Source of the DNA: an uncultured Paracoccaceae bacterium
GTDB lineage: Bacteria > Pseudomonadota > Alphaproteobacteria > Rhodobacterales > Rhodobacteraceae
Assembly (NCBI GenBank): GCA_947494675.1
Contig: CANLVP010000001.1
Location: 372,001-436,000, forward strand
DNA: 64,000 nucleotides
Reading direction: 5' to 3'
Position numbers and translations under genes: made by a program. Below, piece by piece: positions 1 to 9,604 of this stretch. The first letter of the stretch is position 1; each line of letters begins with the position of its first letter. The notes beneath the pieces are model-generated. The model made no database searches, was not told the origin of the DNA, and worked only from the letters and a program-made list of their open reading frames with translations.

Positions 1-162
1 CAACGCGAGCACTAGGCCGGGGTCGTCTTCGGTGCCGCGATGGTGGATCGAGAGCATGCAAAAGCTGCGGTGGTAGTCGCGCAGCACGGCCCGGCGGGTT
101 TCTGCCGGTGTAAAGCCGGGATTCCACAAAAGTGAGCCGTAGCCGAATACCCACATCGCCAT
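1..162 (-). CDS. Gamma-glutamylcyclotransferase, ChaC type (3' end outside window)
   Basis: The first 54 codons of a minus-strand gene run off the left edge of the window. The N-terminus reads MAMWVFGYGSLLWNPGF and has the glycine-rich FGYGSLLW motif that opens ChaC-type glutathione-specific gamma-glutamylcyclotransferases. These cytosolic enzymes split glutathione into 5-oxoproline and Cys-Gly. An AAAGGA ribosome site lies about nine bases before the chosen ATG; a second ATG two codons in is possible. The catalytic glutamate falls outside the window, so activity cannot be judged. It is divergent from the DUF2125 gene, and the 64-bp gap must hold both promoters. Confidence 0.8.
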   Translation of the reverse strand, partial: MAMWVFGYGSLLWNPGFTPAETRRAVLRDYHRSFCMLSIHHRGTEDDPGLVLAL

Positions 163-226
163 GTTGCTGGTCCTTTCAAGATGGGCCTTATAAACACTGG
201 GCAAGGGCAAAGGGAAAGGACCAATC

Positions 227-1210
227 ATGCGGCGGTTGTTGATCATCGTGGTGGTGCTAGCGACGATCTATGGCGGCTATTGGTTCATCGGGGCGCGGAC
301 AGTCGAGGGCGGCGCGCAGGACGCCTTGGCCGAGATGGCGACCCAAGGCTGGGACGTGACGTTCAGCGATCTGGATACGCGCGGTTTCCCATCGCGGTTT
401 GACACGACAGTCACGGATTTGTCGCTGACTACGCCGGACCGGTCGGTGACCTATGAGGCGCCGTTCTTGCAGGCCTTTGCGCTGAGTTATCAACCCAACA
501 AGGTGATTGCCGCCTTCCCGCCACGCCAGACTCTGCGCATCTTTGGGCAGCCCTTTACCATTGCCAGCGACGGGTTGCGCGCAAGTGCGGCGGTCGAAGC
601 GAATGCGGGGTTGAGCTTTGACGCAGCCACCGTCGAAGCAGAGATGCTGGCGCTGTCGTCCGATGTGGCGGGCGTGCGCACCGGCCCGGTTTTGGCCGCG
701 ATGCGGGGGGCCGCGATGCCCAACGCCTATGACGGGTATCTGAGCGTGGCGCGGATCACCCTGCCCGATGATCTATGGCAGCAGATGTTTCCGCATGGGG
801 CCTTGCCGCTGAGCATTGATGAGCTGCGGTTCAATTCCACCGCGACGCTGGACCGGGCGTTAAACCGCGCGACCTTTACGGATGGGCCGCCGCCCGTGAT
901 GACCGCGCTAAAACTGACGGAATTGGCTCTGATCTGGGGCGATTTGTCGATCTCTGCCACCGGTGCCATCGACATCGATCAGGCCGGGGTGCCGAGCGGC
1001 AAGATCACCGTGACGGCCACCGCGTGGGAGGATTTGTTGACCGGGCTCGAGAATGTCGGCGTGGTGGAACACGGCATCGCGGACACCTATCGCAATATGG
1101 GACGGATGTTGTCGGAAGGGTCTGACACGCTGACAGTGCCGCTGACGTTCCAAAACGGGTTCATGTCGCTCGGGGCGGTGCCGCTGGGCCTTGCGCCGCG
1201 CTTTCGCTAG
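227..1210 (+). CDS. DUF2125 domain protein
   Basis: A 327-residue protein with one hydrophobic N-terminal segment (about residues 3-22, LLIIVVVLATIYGGYWFIGA), which is either a membrane anchor or an uncleaved signal. The rest is soluble and rich in beta-prone stretches, so it is probably periplasmic. The pattern around residues 40-90 (WDVTFSDLDTRGFPSRFDTT, then a series of short amphipathic strands) matches DUF2125, a family common in alphaproteobacteria with no established function. The stop overlaps the stop of the convergent gene through a shared CTAG. The function is unknown; a lipid or envelope role would be a guess. Confidence 0.8.
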   Translation: MRRLLIIVVVLATIYGGYWFIGARTVEGGAQDALAEMATQGWDVTFSDLDTRGFPSRFDTTVTDLSLTTPDRSVTYEAPFLQAFALSYQPNKVIAAFPPRQTLRIFGQPFTIASDGLRASAAVEANAGLSFDAATVEAEMLALSSDVAGVRTGPVLAAMRGAAMPNAYDGYLSVARITLPDDLWQQMFPHGALPLSIDELRFNSTATLDRALNRATFTDGPPPVMTALKLTELALIWGDLSISATGAIDIDQAGVPSGKITVTATAWEDLLTGLENVGVVEHGIADTYRNMGRMLSEGSDTLTVPLTFQNGFMSLGAVPLGLAPRFR

Positions 1211-2193
1211 CTGCGGCCAAAAAGCCCCGCCATCGCGCGCCCGACGAGCGCCGTGACCGACGGCCGTTTGGTCGCGGTAAAGGGGAGCGGGCGACACACC
1301 TCAATCGCGGCGACGCCGACACGGGCGGTGAGTGCGCCGTTGACGACGCCTTCCCCAAAGCGGCGCGAGACCTTGGACAGCACGCCGCCGCCTGCCACCG
1401 ATCCGATCAAATCATCGCCGACGGCCACGGCTCCGGTCGCCACCAGATGGGTGAGGACAGAGCGGGTCAGCCGCCACGATCCCAGCGTGCCGCTGCGCCC
1501 GCCGTAGATTTCGGCGATGCGGCGGATCATCCGCAGGTTTGCAGTCAGGGCGGTGAAGACATCAGCGAGGGCCAGCGGGACAATCGCAGTGACGGTGGCG
1601 ACTTGGCGGGCGGCGGCCTCAACCTCTTTCAGGGCATGGGCGTCGAGGGGTTCGAGCACGGTGGTTTCGGTTAGCCCCAAAAGTGCGTCGGCATCAAGCA
1701 TATCGCCGCGTTGCGCGGCCAGCCTGTCGCGCCCCCATTTGGTGTCATCGCGCCCGGCATAAAGGCGCGTGATCTGGTCGGTCACCTGACGCGCCTGCCC
1801 CAAATCAGCGTCCGCGAGGGCGGTCGCCGCGGCGGTTTGCACCTTATCGATGCGGCGCAGGCGCGAGAAGGCCGCCAATTCCCGGATCGCCACGGCGAGC
1901 AGGACCAGACACAACAGCACCACGAGGACTGTCACGATCAGGCCCAAAAGCGGGTTTCGCGCGATCAGCGCATTCACGTAATCCCATGCCGCCAGCGTCA
2001 CCACAAAGCCCGTCAGCGTAAGCGCCAGCGTCCAGAACCAGCGCCCCAGTACCGACACCCGCCGCGTGGCGATGGCCGCAACCGATTGCATCGCCGCACC
2101 CTGCGGCGCATCGTCGACGACGGCGGGGGCCGTGGCAGGGGTGACGTCCGACGTCTCGCCCTCAAGATCGATCAGGATGGGGCCACGGGTCAT
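1207..2193 (-). CDS. TIGR01620/DUF697 membrane protein, YcjF-like
   Basis: About 328 residues. Two strong membrane segments lie near residues 60-105 (a LALTLTGFVVTLAAW stretch and a long LIVTVLVVLLCLVLLAVAI stretch). They are followed by a charged helical region and a C-terminal DUF697-like part rich in Ala, Gly and Val. An upstream in-frame TTG at 2208 exists, but its bases form the GGAG ribosome site for the ATG at 2193, so I start there. It follows the YcjX-like GTPase gene by about 34 bp, the same ycjX-ycjF order as in enterobacteria, where the pair belongs to the phage-shock regulon. The molecular role is not established. No PspF-type site was recognised. Confidence 0.8.
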   Translation of the reverse strand: MTRGPILIDLEGETSDVTPATAPAVVDDAPQGAAMQSVAAIATRRVSVLGRWFWTLALTLTGFVVTLAAWDYVNALIARNPLLGLIVTVLVVLLCLVLLAVAIRELAAFSRLRRIDKVQTAAATALADADLGQARQVTDQITRLYAGRDDTKWGRDRLAAQRGDMLDADALLGLTETTVLEPLDAHALKEVEAAARQVATVTAIVPLALADVFTALTANLRMIRRIAEIYGGRSGTLGSWRLTRSVLTHLVATGAVAVGDDLIGSVAGGGVLSKVSRRFGEGVVNGALTARVGVAAIEVCRPLPFTATKRPSVTALVGRAMAGLFGRS

Positions 2194-2227
2194 GTGGATG
2201 CGCTCCAACTTTGGGGGGTTCGCCTCA

Positions 2228-3640
2228 TCATAACTTATCCCCGATCAGGATCTCTGCGGCCTTGTCCAGCCGGATATGCGGTGGGCCGTCGCCGGGGTTG
2301 AGCGTCAGCGCCGCTGGGGCAAAGCGCATGACCTGATAGTCCTGGTCCAGCCACTTGGGCGCGCCTGCGCGGGCGGGGCCGAGCAGGTGCTGCGGGTCGG
2401 TGGGCAAAGCGCCGGGGTAGAACGCGGCCTGTTTGTCATTTTCCAGCAAGCGCCCCCGCACGACATCCAAGGGGCCATCGCGGTGATCAACGGTTTCCTC
2501 GACCGTGGTGCGCAGGGCGGCGATGGACATGGCGGCGGTGCTGGCCCCGGCAAAGTCAGCGCGGTCCTTAGCGTCGCGCAGCAAAGCTTGCGTGATCGCG
2601 GTCAGTTGCGGGTGTTGAGTGTGGTGCAGGTGGTCGGCCTTCGTTGCGGCAAAGAGGATCTTTTCCACCCGGCGGCCCGCAAAAATGCGGGTGAGAAAGG
2701 CGTTCCGACCGGGGCGGAATGCGCCCAGGATATCCGCCATGGCTTGGCGCAGATCATCCACCGCAGGGGGCCCTGCGTGGATCGCGCCCAGCACGTCGAC
2801 CAAAACGACTTGCCGGTCGATCCGCGCGAAATGGTCACGAAAGAAGGGGCGGACCACGTTGCGCTTGTAGCTTTCGAACCTGCGTTCAAACTCGCGGCCC
2901 AGCGATTTGCGGGCAAAATTCCCGCCGGGCAGCGGCGCAAAAGTCAAAACCGGCGATCCGGCGAGATCACCGGGCAGCAGGAACCGGCCCGGGGAGCAAT
3001 CGGAAAACCCTTTGGCGCGGGAGGCTTGCAGATGCGCTGTGAACCCTTGGGCGAGCGCTTGGGCAGCGGGTTCGTCCAGCGCGGCGTTCGCATCCGCGCC
3101 TGCGACCTGCGCCAGATAATCATCCCCACCGGGGCGGCCCTTGGCGCGTTCCAGCGCCGCTGCAGACCACGCCGCATAATCGAGATCCAGGAGCGCCAGA
3201 TCCAAAAGCCATTCGCCGGGGTAATCGACGATATCCAGATGCACGGTACGCGGCCCAGACAACCCGGACAGCAAGCCGGATGGTTGCACCTTGAGCGACA
3301 GCCGCAGTTCCGAGATATGGCGCGTGCCATCGGGCCAGCTTGGCTTTTGCGCTGTAAGCTGCGCCAGATGGGATTCGTAGGCGAAACGCGGCAGTGTATC
3401 GTCAGGTTGCGGCTGCAAATAGGCGGTCTGGATCGCGCCGGTGGCCGCCGCGCGCAACCCCGGCATCCGTCCACGGTTCATCAGATTGGCGACCAAAGCG
3501 GTGATAAACACGGTCTTGCCCGCACGGCTAAGCCCGGTGACGCCGAGCCGGATCACCGGGTCGGAAAAGGGTGCGGCGACCGTATCGGCCACGGTTTCCA
3601 CCGACCGCGCGATCCCGTCTGCGATTGCCCCAATGACCAA
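2228..3640 (-). CDS. ycjX: YcjX-like GTPase (DUF463)
   Basis: A 470-residue P-loop protein. The Walker A motif GLSRAGKT is at residues 36-43 and is followed by VFITALVANLMNRGRMPG, the usual opening of the YcjX/DUF463 family. A central DIVDYPGEWLLDL stretch fits the switch II/Walker B region, and FAATKADHL resembles the NKxD guanine-specificity element. YcjX proteins bind GTP and are linked to envelope stress. The gene leads a two-gene operon with the YcjF-like membrane protein, which suggests a membrane-associated GTPase complex. It is divergent from truA with about 100 bp between them. The family call is firm; the physiological role is inference. Confidence 0.88.
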   Translation of the reverse strand: MVIGAIADGIARSVETVADTVAAPFSDPVIRLGVTGLSRAGKTVFITALVANLMNRGRMPGLRAAATGAIQTAYLQPQPDDTLPRFAYESHLAQLTAQKPSWPDGTRHISELRLSLKVQPSGLLSGLSGPRTVHLDIVDYPGEWLLDLALLDLDYAAWSAAALERAKGRPGGDDYLAQVAGADANAALDEPAAQALAQGFTAHLQASRAKGFSDCSPGRFLLPGDLAGSPVLTFAPLPGGNFARKSLGREFERRFESYKRNVVRPFFRDHFARIDRQVVLVDVLGAIHAGPPAVDDLRQAMADILGAFRPGRNAFLTRIFAGRRVEKILFAATKADHLHHTQHPQLTAITQALLRDAKDRADFAGASTAAMSIAALRTTVEETVDHRDGPLDVVRGRLLENDKQAAFYPGALPTDPQHLLGPARAGAPKWLDQDYQVMRFAPAALTLNPGDGPPHIRLDKAAEILIGDKL

Positions 3641-3739
3641 AACTTCACCCTTCGTGACTTTGCTTCTGCCCTAGATAAGGCTGGGCGCACGACTTGGGTA
3701 GGGATTGATTTTGGCGCATCCTCCCCCTAAAGCCGCGTT

Positions 3740-4504
3740 ATGCCTCGTTTTGCCCTCAAAATCGAATACCACGGCGCGCCGTTTGCCGGGTGGCAGCGGC
3801 AAAAGGATCAACCGTCGGTGCAGGGCGCGATTGAGGCGGCTTTGGCCAAGCTGGAACCCGGCCCCCATACGATTGCCGCGGCTGGACGGACGGATGCAGG
3901 CGTGCATGCGACGGGACAGGTGGCGCATTGCGATTTGACGCAGGATTGGGACCCGTTTCGACTGTCAGAGGCGTTGAATTATCACCTGAAGCCCGCGCCG
4001 GTGGCCATCGTCGATTGCGCCCCTGTGGCGGAGGACTGGCACGCCCGATTTTCGGCGGTGGAACGGTGGTACCTGTTCAAACTTGCGGTGCGGCGTGCGC
4101 CTTTGACGCTAGAAAAAGGGTTGATGTGGCAGGTCCGGCATCCGCTGGATGGTGCGGCAATGCAGGCGGGCGCGGATCAGCTTTTGGGGCGGCACGACTT
4201 TACGACGTTCCGATCCTCGATCTGTCAGGCCGATAGCCCGCTGCGGACGCTGGATGAATTGCGAGTTGAAGAACATCCCGCAAGTGACGGACAAATCTTT
4301 CATTTTCACGTTCGGGCACGGTCGTTCCTGCACAATCAGGTGCGCAGCTTTGTGGGCACTTTGGAACGGGTTGGCGCAGGCGCGTGGTCGCCGGACGATG
4401 TGGGCGTTGCTTTGGCGGCCAAGGATCGCGCGGCCTGTGGTCCGGTGTGTCCGCCAGAGGGGCTCTATCTTGCCGGTGTTGGGTATCCCGACGACCCGTT
4501 TTAG
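3740..4504 (+). CDS. truA: tRNA pseudouridine(38-40) synthase TruA
   Basis: A 254-residue cytosolic enzyme that isomerises uridines 38-40 in the anticodon arm of many tRNAs. The start [21 protein letters not shown] is typical of TruA. The catalytic aspartate is D52 in [17 protein letters not shown]. The later [20 protein letters not shown] block is the second conserved TruA region. The length matches the family. The gene is monocistronic here, and its stop overlaps the convergent DUF3726 gene by four bases. Nothing is odd about it. Confidence 0.97.
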   Translation: MPRFALKIEYHGAPFAGWQRQKDQPSVQGAIEAALAKLEPGPHTIAAAGRTDAGVHATGQVAHCDLTQDWDPFRLSEALNYHLKPAPVAIVDCAPVAEDWHARFSAVERWYLFKLAVRRAPLTLEKGLMWQVRHPLDGAAMQAGADQLLGRHDFTTFRSSICQADSPLRTLDELRVEEHPASDGQIFHFHVRARSFLHNQVRSFVGTLERVGAGAWSPDDVGVALAAKDRAACGPVCPPEGLYLAGVGYPDDPF

Positions 4505-5025
4505 TCGTTGTCTGTAAGGCCCGCGCCAGCGCCCGCAAGGCGTGAGCTTTCGGTTTCCGGGACATAGGTTTTTTCCGCATGGGATTCCAAGACTTGCCAA
4601 AGGGCGTGTGGCACCATGACGGTTCTGACCGGGATGTCTGGGGTTTGGACCTTTGCGGATCGCGTCAGGTGTCTGTGGTCGTTTTTTACATGCAAATCAT
4701 AATCTTGTGCGGCGTTCTGTAAGTACGCATTGAGCAGCTCGGGCGGGGTGACATTCGCAAGAACCACCTCCGGTTCGCCCGCGCGCAAGGCGTCGATCGC
4801 CATGGGCGCGCACATGATGAGCGGTCCGGTGAGGGTCAGTGGCGCTTCGGATGTGGTGACTTCAAAAGAGCCATCCAAAGCATTGAGAAGGCTGGGTAAA
4901 GCGTCCGGGTTACACATGGCAAGGATACCAACGGCCCGCGCAAAATCCTCTGCGTGGCCAAGGGGCACGCCCGCGCCGCGCGCGGCTTTGAGGGCCATGC
5001 CCTCGACCTCATTCCGGGACCGCAT
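4501..5025 (-). CDS. DUF3726 domain protein
   Basis: 174 residues starting [21 protein letters not shown] start at 5025 because this ATG overlaps the stop of the upstream gene as ATGA, the usual sign of translational coupling; an extended start at 5049 would sit inside that gene. The opening NEVE-AxKAARGAG and the [11 protein letters not shown] stretch fit DUF3726, a family of unknown function seen in Rhodobacteraceae and relatives. There is no signal peptide or membrane segment. It is the last gene of a three-gene operon with an unrecognised 549-aa protein and an M19-like protein. The family assignment comes from memory of the N-terminal signature and is moderately secure. Confidence 0.65.
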   Translation of the reverse strand: MRSRNEVEGMALKAARGAGVPLGHAEDFARAVGILAMCNPDALPSLLNALDGSFEVTTSEAPLTLTGPLIMCAPMAIDALRAGEPEVVLANVTPPELLNAYLQNAAQDYDLHVKNDHRHLTRSAKVQTPDIPVRTVMVPHALWQVLESHAEKTYVPETESSRLAGAGAGLTDND

Positions 5026-6674
5026 CACGCTGCGAAGGTGGGCAGCCACCAGTCGTCAGCCTCGGTCAATTCATCCCAAAGCGGGGCACCTTGCGCCAGC
5101 GTGATCCGGGTCCAACGGTCGGATTTCGGGTCAAATTTCGCGGCCCCAAAGAACGCCAGTTTGCAACGGAGCATATCGATAGGCAGACACCCCTCGCCAA
5201 TCAGGTTATCCCGGATTTCGGCGTAGGGATGCAGGGCCAGCGTTTGCACACGGCGGACCGCACAGCGGTGTTGCGGATGGCGACGCAGGAAGGCCGCGAC
5301 AGTGCCGTCCTGCCCCAGATCACGAGCCAAGGCCTGAACCTGGCGTGCGATATCCAGCGGGCTTTCGCGGTCACCGCCGGGTTCGCTGTGACGGTCGCCA
5401 AGGCGGGGTTCCAGCTTGGCCTCTGACACATACCAAAAGCGGGCGCAGTCGTTGGGGGCCGCGTAGTCGATTTCGCAGGCCCAGTCCCAGTCGCGGGTGA
5501 TGAGCGCGGAGAGGTCGGCGCAGGCCATCGCGGGGTCGATTTGCGGGGTAAAGGGCGTGGCCATGCAGTCGGTCAGCCCGTCGATAAGATCGCCAAAGGG
5601 CTCCAGACAGAGGGCGACGATCAGTTCCTGGCAGTCGATGGAATAGCGCTCAGAGGCGCGGATGATCGCATCGATGGGGCTGGCACCCAACATCAGCTCT
5701 GGCGTCAAAGTCTTTGCAAAGGCGGGAAATTCCCGGCGCAGGGTCGCGATGCGATCTGCTGCGATTTCGTCCGGCACGTTCCATTCGGCAAGGTGCTGCG
5801 CGGCGCGGGTAACGAGGGTGTAGAAGCGCGCGATCTGGTCCGGCGACAGCGCTGGCACGGCGCGGACACGAGCAAGCGCGGTTTCGCGGACCTGCATCCA
5901 AGCGTCGAGCAGCAGCGGGTGCGACACCAGAAACGGGGCCATCCCAAGCCCGGTAGAATTGCCGATGCCAAGGTGGCGTTTGAGGTCGCGATCAAGCGGG
6001 GCGCCACCCACATGTTCGACCAGATCATGGGTGAAGCCACGGATCAGCCAGACCGTCAGCATCTCTGCCGCGAAGGGGCCAGACAGGCCGGGGCGGTCGG
6101 CGATACAGGCGCGGTCAGCGATACCGAATTTACCGTTGCCGTAGACGGCGGTGGTGCGCATCAGATACCCGGTTTGCGCGACCAGATCGCGGTCGGGTTG
6201 GTTGCCTGCGCGCAGGGCATCGACCACATGCGCCCAAAGGCGGACGGATTTGTTGGCGCGGCTGAGGACCAGATCACGGGCGGTATAGCGCGATGCCTCT
6301 TGCTTGGGCGCCGCGGCCACGATGCGGGCAATTTCGTCGGCGGACGGCACGCCGTCATAAAGCACATAGGCCGTGTCCCAAGCCGTGGCGATCACGCGGT
6401 CAGTGCGCTGATCAGGCGGCAGATCGGTGGAGACGGCGACCAGCGAATAGGTGAAGCCGCCAAGGTCGAGGCTGTAGACCGCATGGCCGAAGCCATCGGC
6501 GCAAACCTCCCACACCGGGCGGGTGACCTGAACGTTTTCAGACGACAATCGGCGCATCAAACTGCGCAGAAACGACAACCGAGTGGGGAAGGATGCGCCC
6601 ATGCGGCGCAGGCGCATCACTTCGCTTGGTGGGCGCAGGGGAACTTGCGGTGGGGCCTTGAAATCATCCAGCAT
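5025..6674 (-). CDS. Uncharacterised 549-aa protein of the M19-like/DUF3726 operon
   Basis: I do not recognise this family. The chosen start is ATG 6674 (MLDDFKAPPQVPLRPPSEVM), which overlaps the preceding stop by 11 bases; a longer ORF would run 71 bases into the upstream gene. The protein is soluble, without a signal peptide or clear membrane helix. Its first third has a YSLDLGGFTYSLVAVSTD beta-hairpin-like stretch, and a central GIGNSTGLGMAPFLVSHP motif looks ligand-binding. The C-terminal third has several Trp/Cys positions (for example DWDWACEIDY). No nucleotide-binding or hydrolase motif is obvious. Tight coupling to both neighbours says the three products act together. Confidence 0.7.
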   Translation of the reverse strand: MLDDFKAPPQVPLRPPSEVMRLRRMGASFPTRLSFLRSLMRRLSSENVQVTRPVWEVCADGFGHAVYSLDLGGFTYSLVAVSTDLPPDQRTDRVIATAWDTAYVLYDGVPSADEIARIVAAAPKQEASRYTARDLVLSRANKSVRLWAHVVDALRAGNQPDRDLVAQTGYLMRTTAVYGNGKFGIADRACIADRPGLSGPFAAEMLTVWLIRGFTHDLVEHVGGAPLDRDLKRHLGIGNSTGLGMAPFLVSHPLLLDAWMQVRETALARVRAVPALSPDQIARFYTLVTRAAQHLAEWNVPDEIAADRIATLRREFPAFAKTLTPELMLGASPIDAIIRASERYSIDCQELIVALCLEPFGDLIDGLTDCMATPFTPQIDPAMACADLSALITRDWDWACEIDYAAPNDCARFWYVSEAKLEPRLGDRHSEPGGDRESPLDIARQVQALARDLGQDGTVAAFLRRHPQHRCAVRRVQTLALHPYAEIRDNLIGEGCLPIDMLRCKLAFFGAAKFDPKSDRWTRITLAQGAPLWDELTEADDWWLPTFAA

Positions 6675-7650
6675 CGGCAGGCCCAAAGTTGGAGTTATAA
6701 AACCGCAGCCAGTTATCCCCCATGATCCCATCAACCTCTGACGTGCTCATGCCGACAGCTAGCAACCCATTGCGGATATTGCCAAAATCGCGGTTGTCGA
6801 CGAACCACTCCGGCATCGGTGGAAAGCCTGCGTTGTCGGCAGAGCCTTCGCCATAGTCGATGTCCTTGCTCCACCGGCCCACGCGCATCCATTCAACGAC
6901 GCTGTCAGGCTGGTCCTGACACAGGTCAGTGCCGATCCCGAGGTTTTCAGCCCCGTATCGTGACGCGGCCTCTGCGATCATCTGGCAGAAACTGTTTACG
7001 GTGCAGGCCCCGCCACCCGCTAGATGGTGCGGGTAAACCGAAAAGCCCAACATACCGCCACGGGCGGTCAGAGCGCGCAGCACCTCGTCCGATTTGTTGC
7101 GCCGGGCCGGGTGCCACCAGTCAGGATTGGCATGGGTGATGGCGATGGGGCGACTGGAAAAATCAATCGCCTCAAGCGTTGAGCGATCCGCTGAATGGGA
7201 CATATCAACAACAAGACCCACGCGGTTCATCTCGGCCACGGCTTGTTTGCCAAAGCGTGTCAGGCCGGTGTCGTCGTCTTCGTAACAGCCCGTCGCGAGC
7301 AGGGATTGGTTGTTATAGGTCAACTGCATGAACCGCGCACCAAGCTGGTGGCAGATTTCAATCAGGCCGACGTCATCCTCAATCGGGCTGGGATTTTGAA
7401 AGCCAAAGAAGATCGCGGTGCGCCCCGTTTCGCGAGCCAGCCGCACATCGGTACCGGTCAGCCCGCGCATGATCAGATCGGGGAAGCGTTCGAAAAAGCG
7501 GTTCCACTTTTCCAGCTCCAACACCATTTCGCGAAACGTCTCGTGATAGGCGATGGTGACATGCACCGCGTCCACACCCCCTGCCCGCATCTGGCGAAAG
7601 ATCTTTTCAGACCAATTGGCGTATTGCAGGTTGTCGATCAAATATCCCAT
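6664..7650 (-). CDS. M19 (membrane dipeptidase)-like protein with partial metal site
   Basis: 328 residues from the chosen ATG at 7650; starts at 7668 and 7755 are possible. The fold signature is that of peptidase family M19: VVDMSHSADRSTLEAI (H152), IAITHANPDWWHP (H173) and LGIGTDLCQD (D242) match the second histidine pair and the aspartate of renal-type dipeptidases. The N-terminal HxD zinc motif is replaced by LIDNLQYANWS, and the bridging glutamate region reads FGFQNPSPIEDD instead of the usual EGG type. It therefore lacks three usual ligands of the binuclear site. It has no signal peptide, so 'membrane' dipeptidase is a misnomer here. A related HxD-less group occurs near glycine-betaine catabolism genes in Pseudomonas, but I see no such genes nearby. 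Confidence 0.8.
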   Translation of the reverse strand: MGYLIDNLQYANWSEKIFRQMRAGGVDAVHVTIAYHETFREMVLELEKWNRFFERFPDLIMRGLTGTDVRLARETGRTAIFFGFQNPSPIEDDVGLIEICHQLGARFMQLTYNNQSLLATGCYEDDDTGLTRFGKQAVAEMNRVGLVVDMSHSADRSTLEAIDFSSRPIAITHANPDWWHPARRNKSDEVLRALTARGGMLGFSVYPHHLAGGGACTVNSFCQMIAEAASRYGAENLGIGTDLCQDQPDSVVEWMRVGRWSKDIDYGEGSADNAGFPPMPEWFVDNRDFGNIRNGLLAVGMSTSEVDGIMGDNWLRFYNSNFGPADAG

Positions 7651-7813
7651 GGGGCGAGCGTAACGCATTTTGCGCCCGCGCCAATGTCTGAAAACGACCG
7701 CAGAAGCGCGGGAAAAGAACTGAGCGTTTCCCCGCGATGTGAACAGTTCAGCCATTTTCCTTTGCGTCTGTTCAAGCTATGTTTTGGCAAAACGGGGCGG
7801 TGGGGTGCAGTCA

Positions 7814-9604
7814 GTGAAAAATCGGTATGGTTTGGCCTTGTCTTTGGCGTTATGCGGTCCGGCCGCGGCGCAAGAGATTACCCTTATTGCACCCGATACC
7901 GGGCCGCAGATCACGGCCCTTTTGGAAGGCGCATCGCTGGTGATGGCGATTGACCCAGAAGCCGACCCTGCCCCGCAAGATTACGTGGCCGCTGCGCGGG
8001 CCGATTACCGGGCCCTGCTGACCGCGCTTTACAGTGCGGGCTATTTCAGTGGCACCGTGTCGATCAGCGTCAATGGGCGCGAGGCGTCTGGGATTTCACC
8101 GCTCGCGGCCCCCGCACAGATCAACACTGTCACAATTAACATCGACAAAGGCCCCAAGTTCACTTTTGGCCAAGCGCGGGTCGCCCCCCTGCCCGCAGGC
8201 ACCGACCTGCCTGACGGTTTTGCCGCCGGGGAAGAGGCGGGCGCAGACCTGATCCGGCAAGCTGCCGTCACTGGCGTAACTGCATGGCGCGACGCGGGCC
8301 ATGCCAAGGCAGAGGTCGCCGATCAACAGATCGTGGCGCGCCACAGCGCACAGGAACTGGATGCATCCGTCACACTGGCCCCCGGCCCCAAACTGACCTT
8401 TGGCACCGTGACCGTCAGCGGCAATGAGGACGTGCGCGGCATGGCCATCTTGCGCATCGCCGGGTTGCCGCAGGGCGCGGTCTATTCTCCTGATGAGATC
8501 GAAAAGGCCGCACGCCGTCTGCGCGAAACCGGGGCCTTTGACAGCATCAACCTGCGCGAAGCTGACGGCATTGGCCCCGGCGATACGCTGCCGGTTGAAA
8601 TTCAGGTGGTGGAAACCCTGCCGCGCCGCTTTGGCTTTGGGATTGAGCTATCTTCGGTCGAGGGTCTGAAAGTGTCGTCCTATTGGCTGCACCGGAACTT
8701 CTGGGGCGGGGCAGAGCGTTTGCGGGTTGAGGGTGAGATCGCAGGCATCGGCGGCGGCACCGGTGGCGTGGATTACACCATTGCCACCAGCCTCACGATC
8801 CCCGCGATCTATGGCCCGGACACCGATCTGACGGTCAGCGGGAGCCTGAGCCGCGAGGATGAGCCGGATTATCTGTTGGATAAGGCAGAGATTGAGGTGG
8901 CCGCGACCCGCAAGTTGACGGATGCGCTGACCGCCTCTGTTGGTCTGGGTCTGCTGACCGCGAGAGAGGAAACCGCCGCAGGTGTGCGGGAATACACCCT
9001 GCTGACGCTGCCCCTGACTGCCACATACGACAAGCGCGACGATGCGACCAATGCGCAGAACGGGTACTTCATCGATGTTGAGGCGACGCCGTTTATCTCG
9101 CTTGATGGTGGGGCCAATGGCGGGCGCATCTATGCGGATGCGCGGGTTTATCGGACCTTTGGCGAAGGTGACAAATTTGGCGTCGCGGCCCGTGGGCAAG
9201 TGGGGTCGGTTGTGGGGTCCACGATTGACCAGACCCCGGCGGACTTCCTGTTTTATTCCGGTGGCAGCGGGACGGTGCGCGGCCAAAGCTATAAGTCACT
9301 TGGCGTCGATACGATCACAGCCGGAGAGACGACAACAACCGGCGGTCTGTCGTTCCTCGGTGCCCAGCTCGAGGCGCGTTATGCCGTGACCGACAGCATC
9401 GGTGTGGTCGGGTTTTATGACCTTGGCCATGTAGGTGAGACGAATGTGCCGGGCGATGACGGCGATTGGCATGCGGGCGTGGGGCTTGGCGTGCGCTACA
9501 ACACCGGGATCGGGCCGATCCGGCTGGACATTGGCACGCCCGCGAATGGCGATGACGCCTTTGGCTCCGTCGAGGTTTATATCGGGATTGGGCAAGCGTT
9601 TTGA
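7814..9604 (+). CDS. tamA: Omp85-family outer membrane protein TamA
   Basis: About 596 residues from GTG 7814 (GTG 7805 is also possible), chosen because the signal peptide VKNRYGLALSLALCGPAAAQ then begins at the start. POTRA-like regions occupy roughly residues 25-250 (for example KLTFGTVTVSGNEDVRGMAI and LRETGAFDSINLREADG). A 16-stranded barrel fills the rest, with RGQSYKSLGVD matching the VRGY/RGx element of Omp85 strand L6. TamA sits in the outer membrane and works with TamB in envelope assembly and phospholipid transport between membranes. The stop overlaps the TamB start as TTGA, so the two are coupled. It is divergent from the M19-like operon. Confidence 0.92.
   Translation: MKNRYGLALSLALCGPAAAQEITLIAPDTGPQITALLEGASLVMAIDPEADPAPQDYVAAARADYRALLTALYSAGYFSGTVSISVNGREASGISPLAAPAQINTVTINIDKGPKFTFGQARVAPLPAGTDLPDGFAAGEEAGADLIRQAAVTGVTAWRDAGHAKAEVADQQIVARHSAQELDASVTLAPGPKLTFGTVTVSGNEDVRGMAILRIAGLPQGAVYSPDEIEKAARRLRETGAFDSINLREADGIGPGDTLPVEIQVVETLPRRFGFGIELSSVEGLKVSSYWLHRNFWGGAERLRVEGEIAGIGGGTGGVDYTIATSLTIPAIYGPDTDLTVSGSLSREDEPDYLLDKAEIEVAATRKLTDALTASVGLGLLTAREETAAGVREYTLLTLPLTATYDKRDDATNAQNGYFIDVEATPFISLDGGANGGRIYADARVYRTFGEGDKFGVAARGQVGSVVGSTIDQTPADFLFYSGGSGTVRGQSYKSLGVDTITAGETTTTGGLSFLGAQLEARYAVTDSIGVVGFYDLGHVGETNVPGDDGDWHAGVGLGVRYNTGIGPIRLDIGTPANGDDAFGSVEVYIGIGQAF

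Noticed and set aside
2276-3730. 484-codon plus-strand ORF over the YcjX-like gene
   Set aside because: High GC opens the opposite frame; it is Gln/Gly/Arg-rich with no recognisable domain, while the minus frame has a Walker A motif and family blocks.
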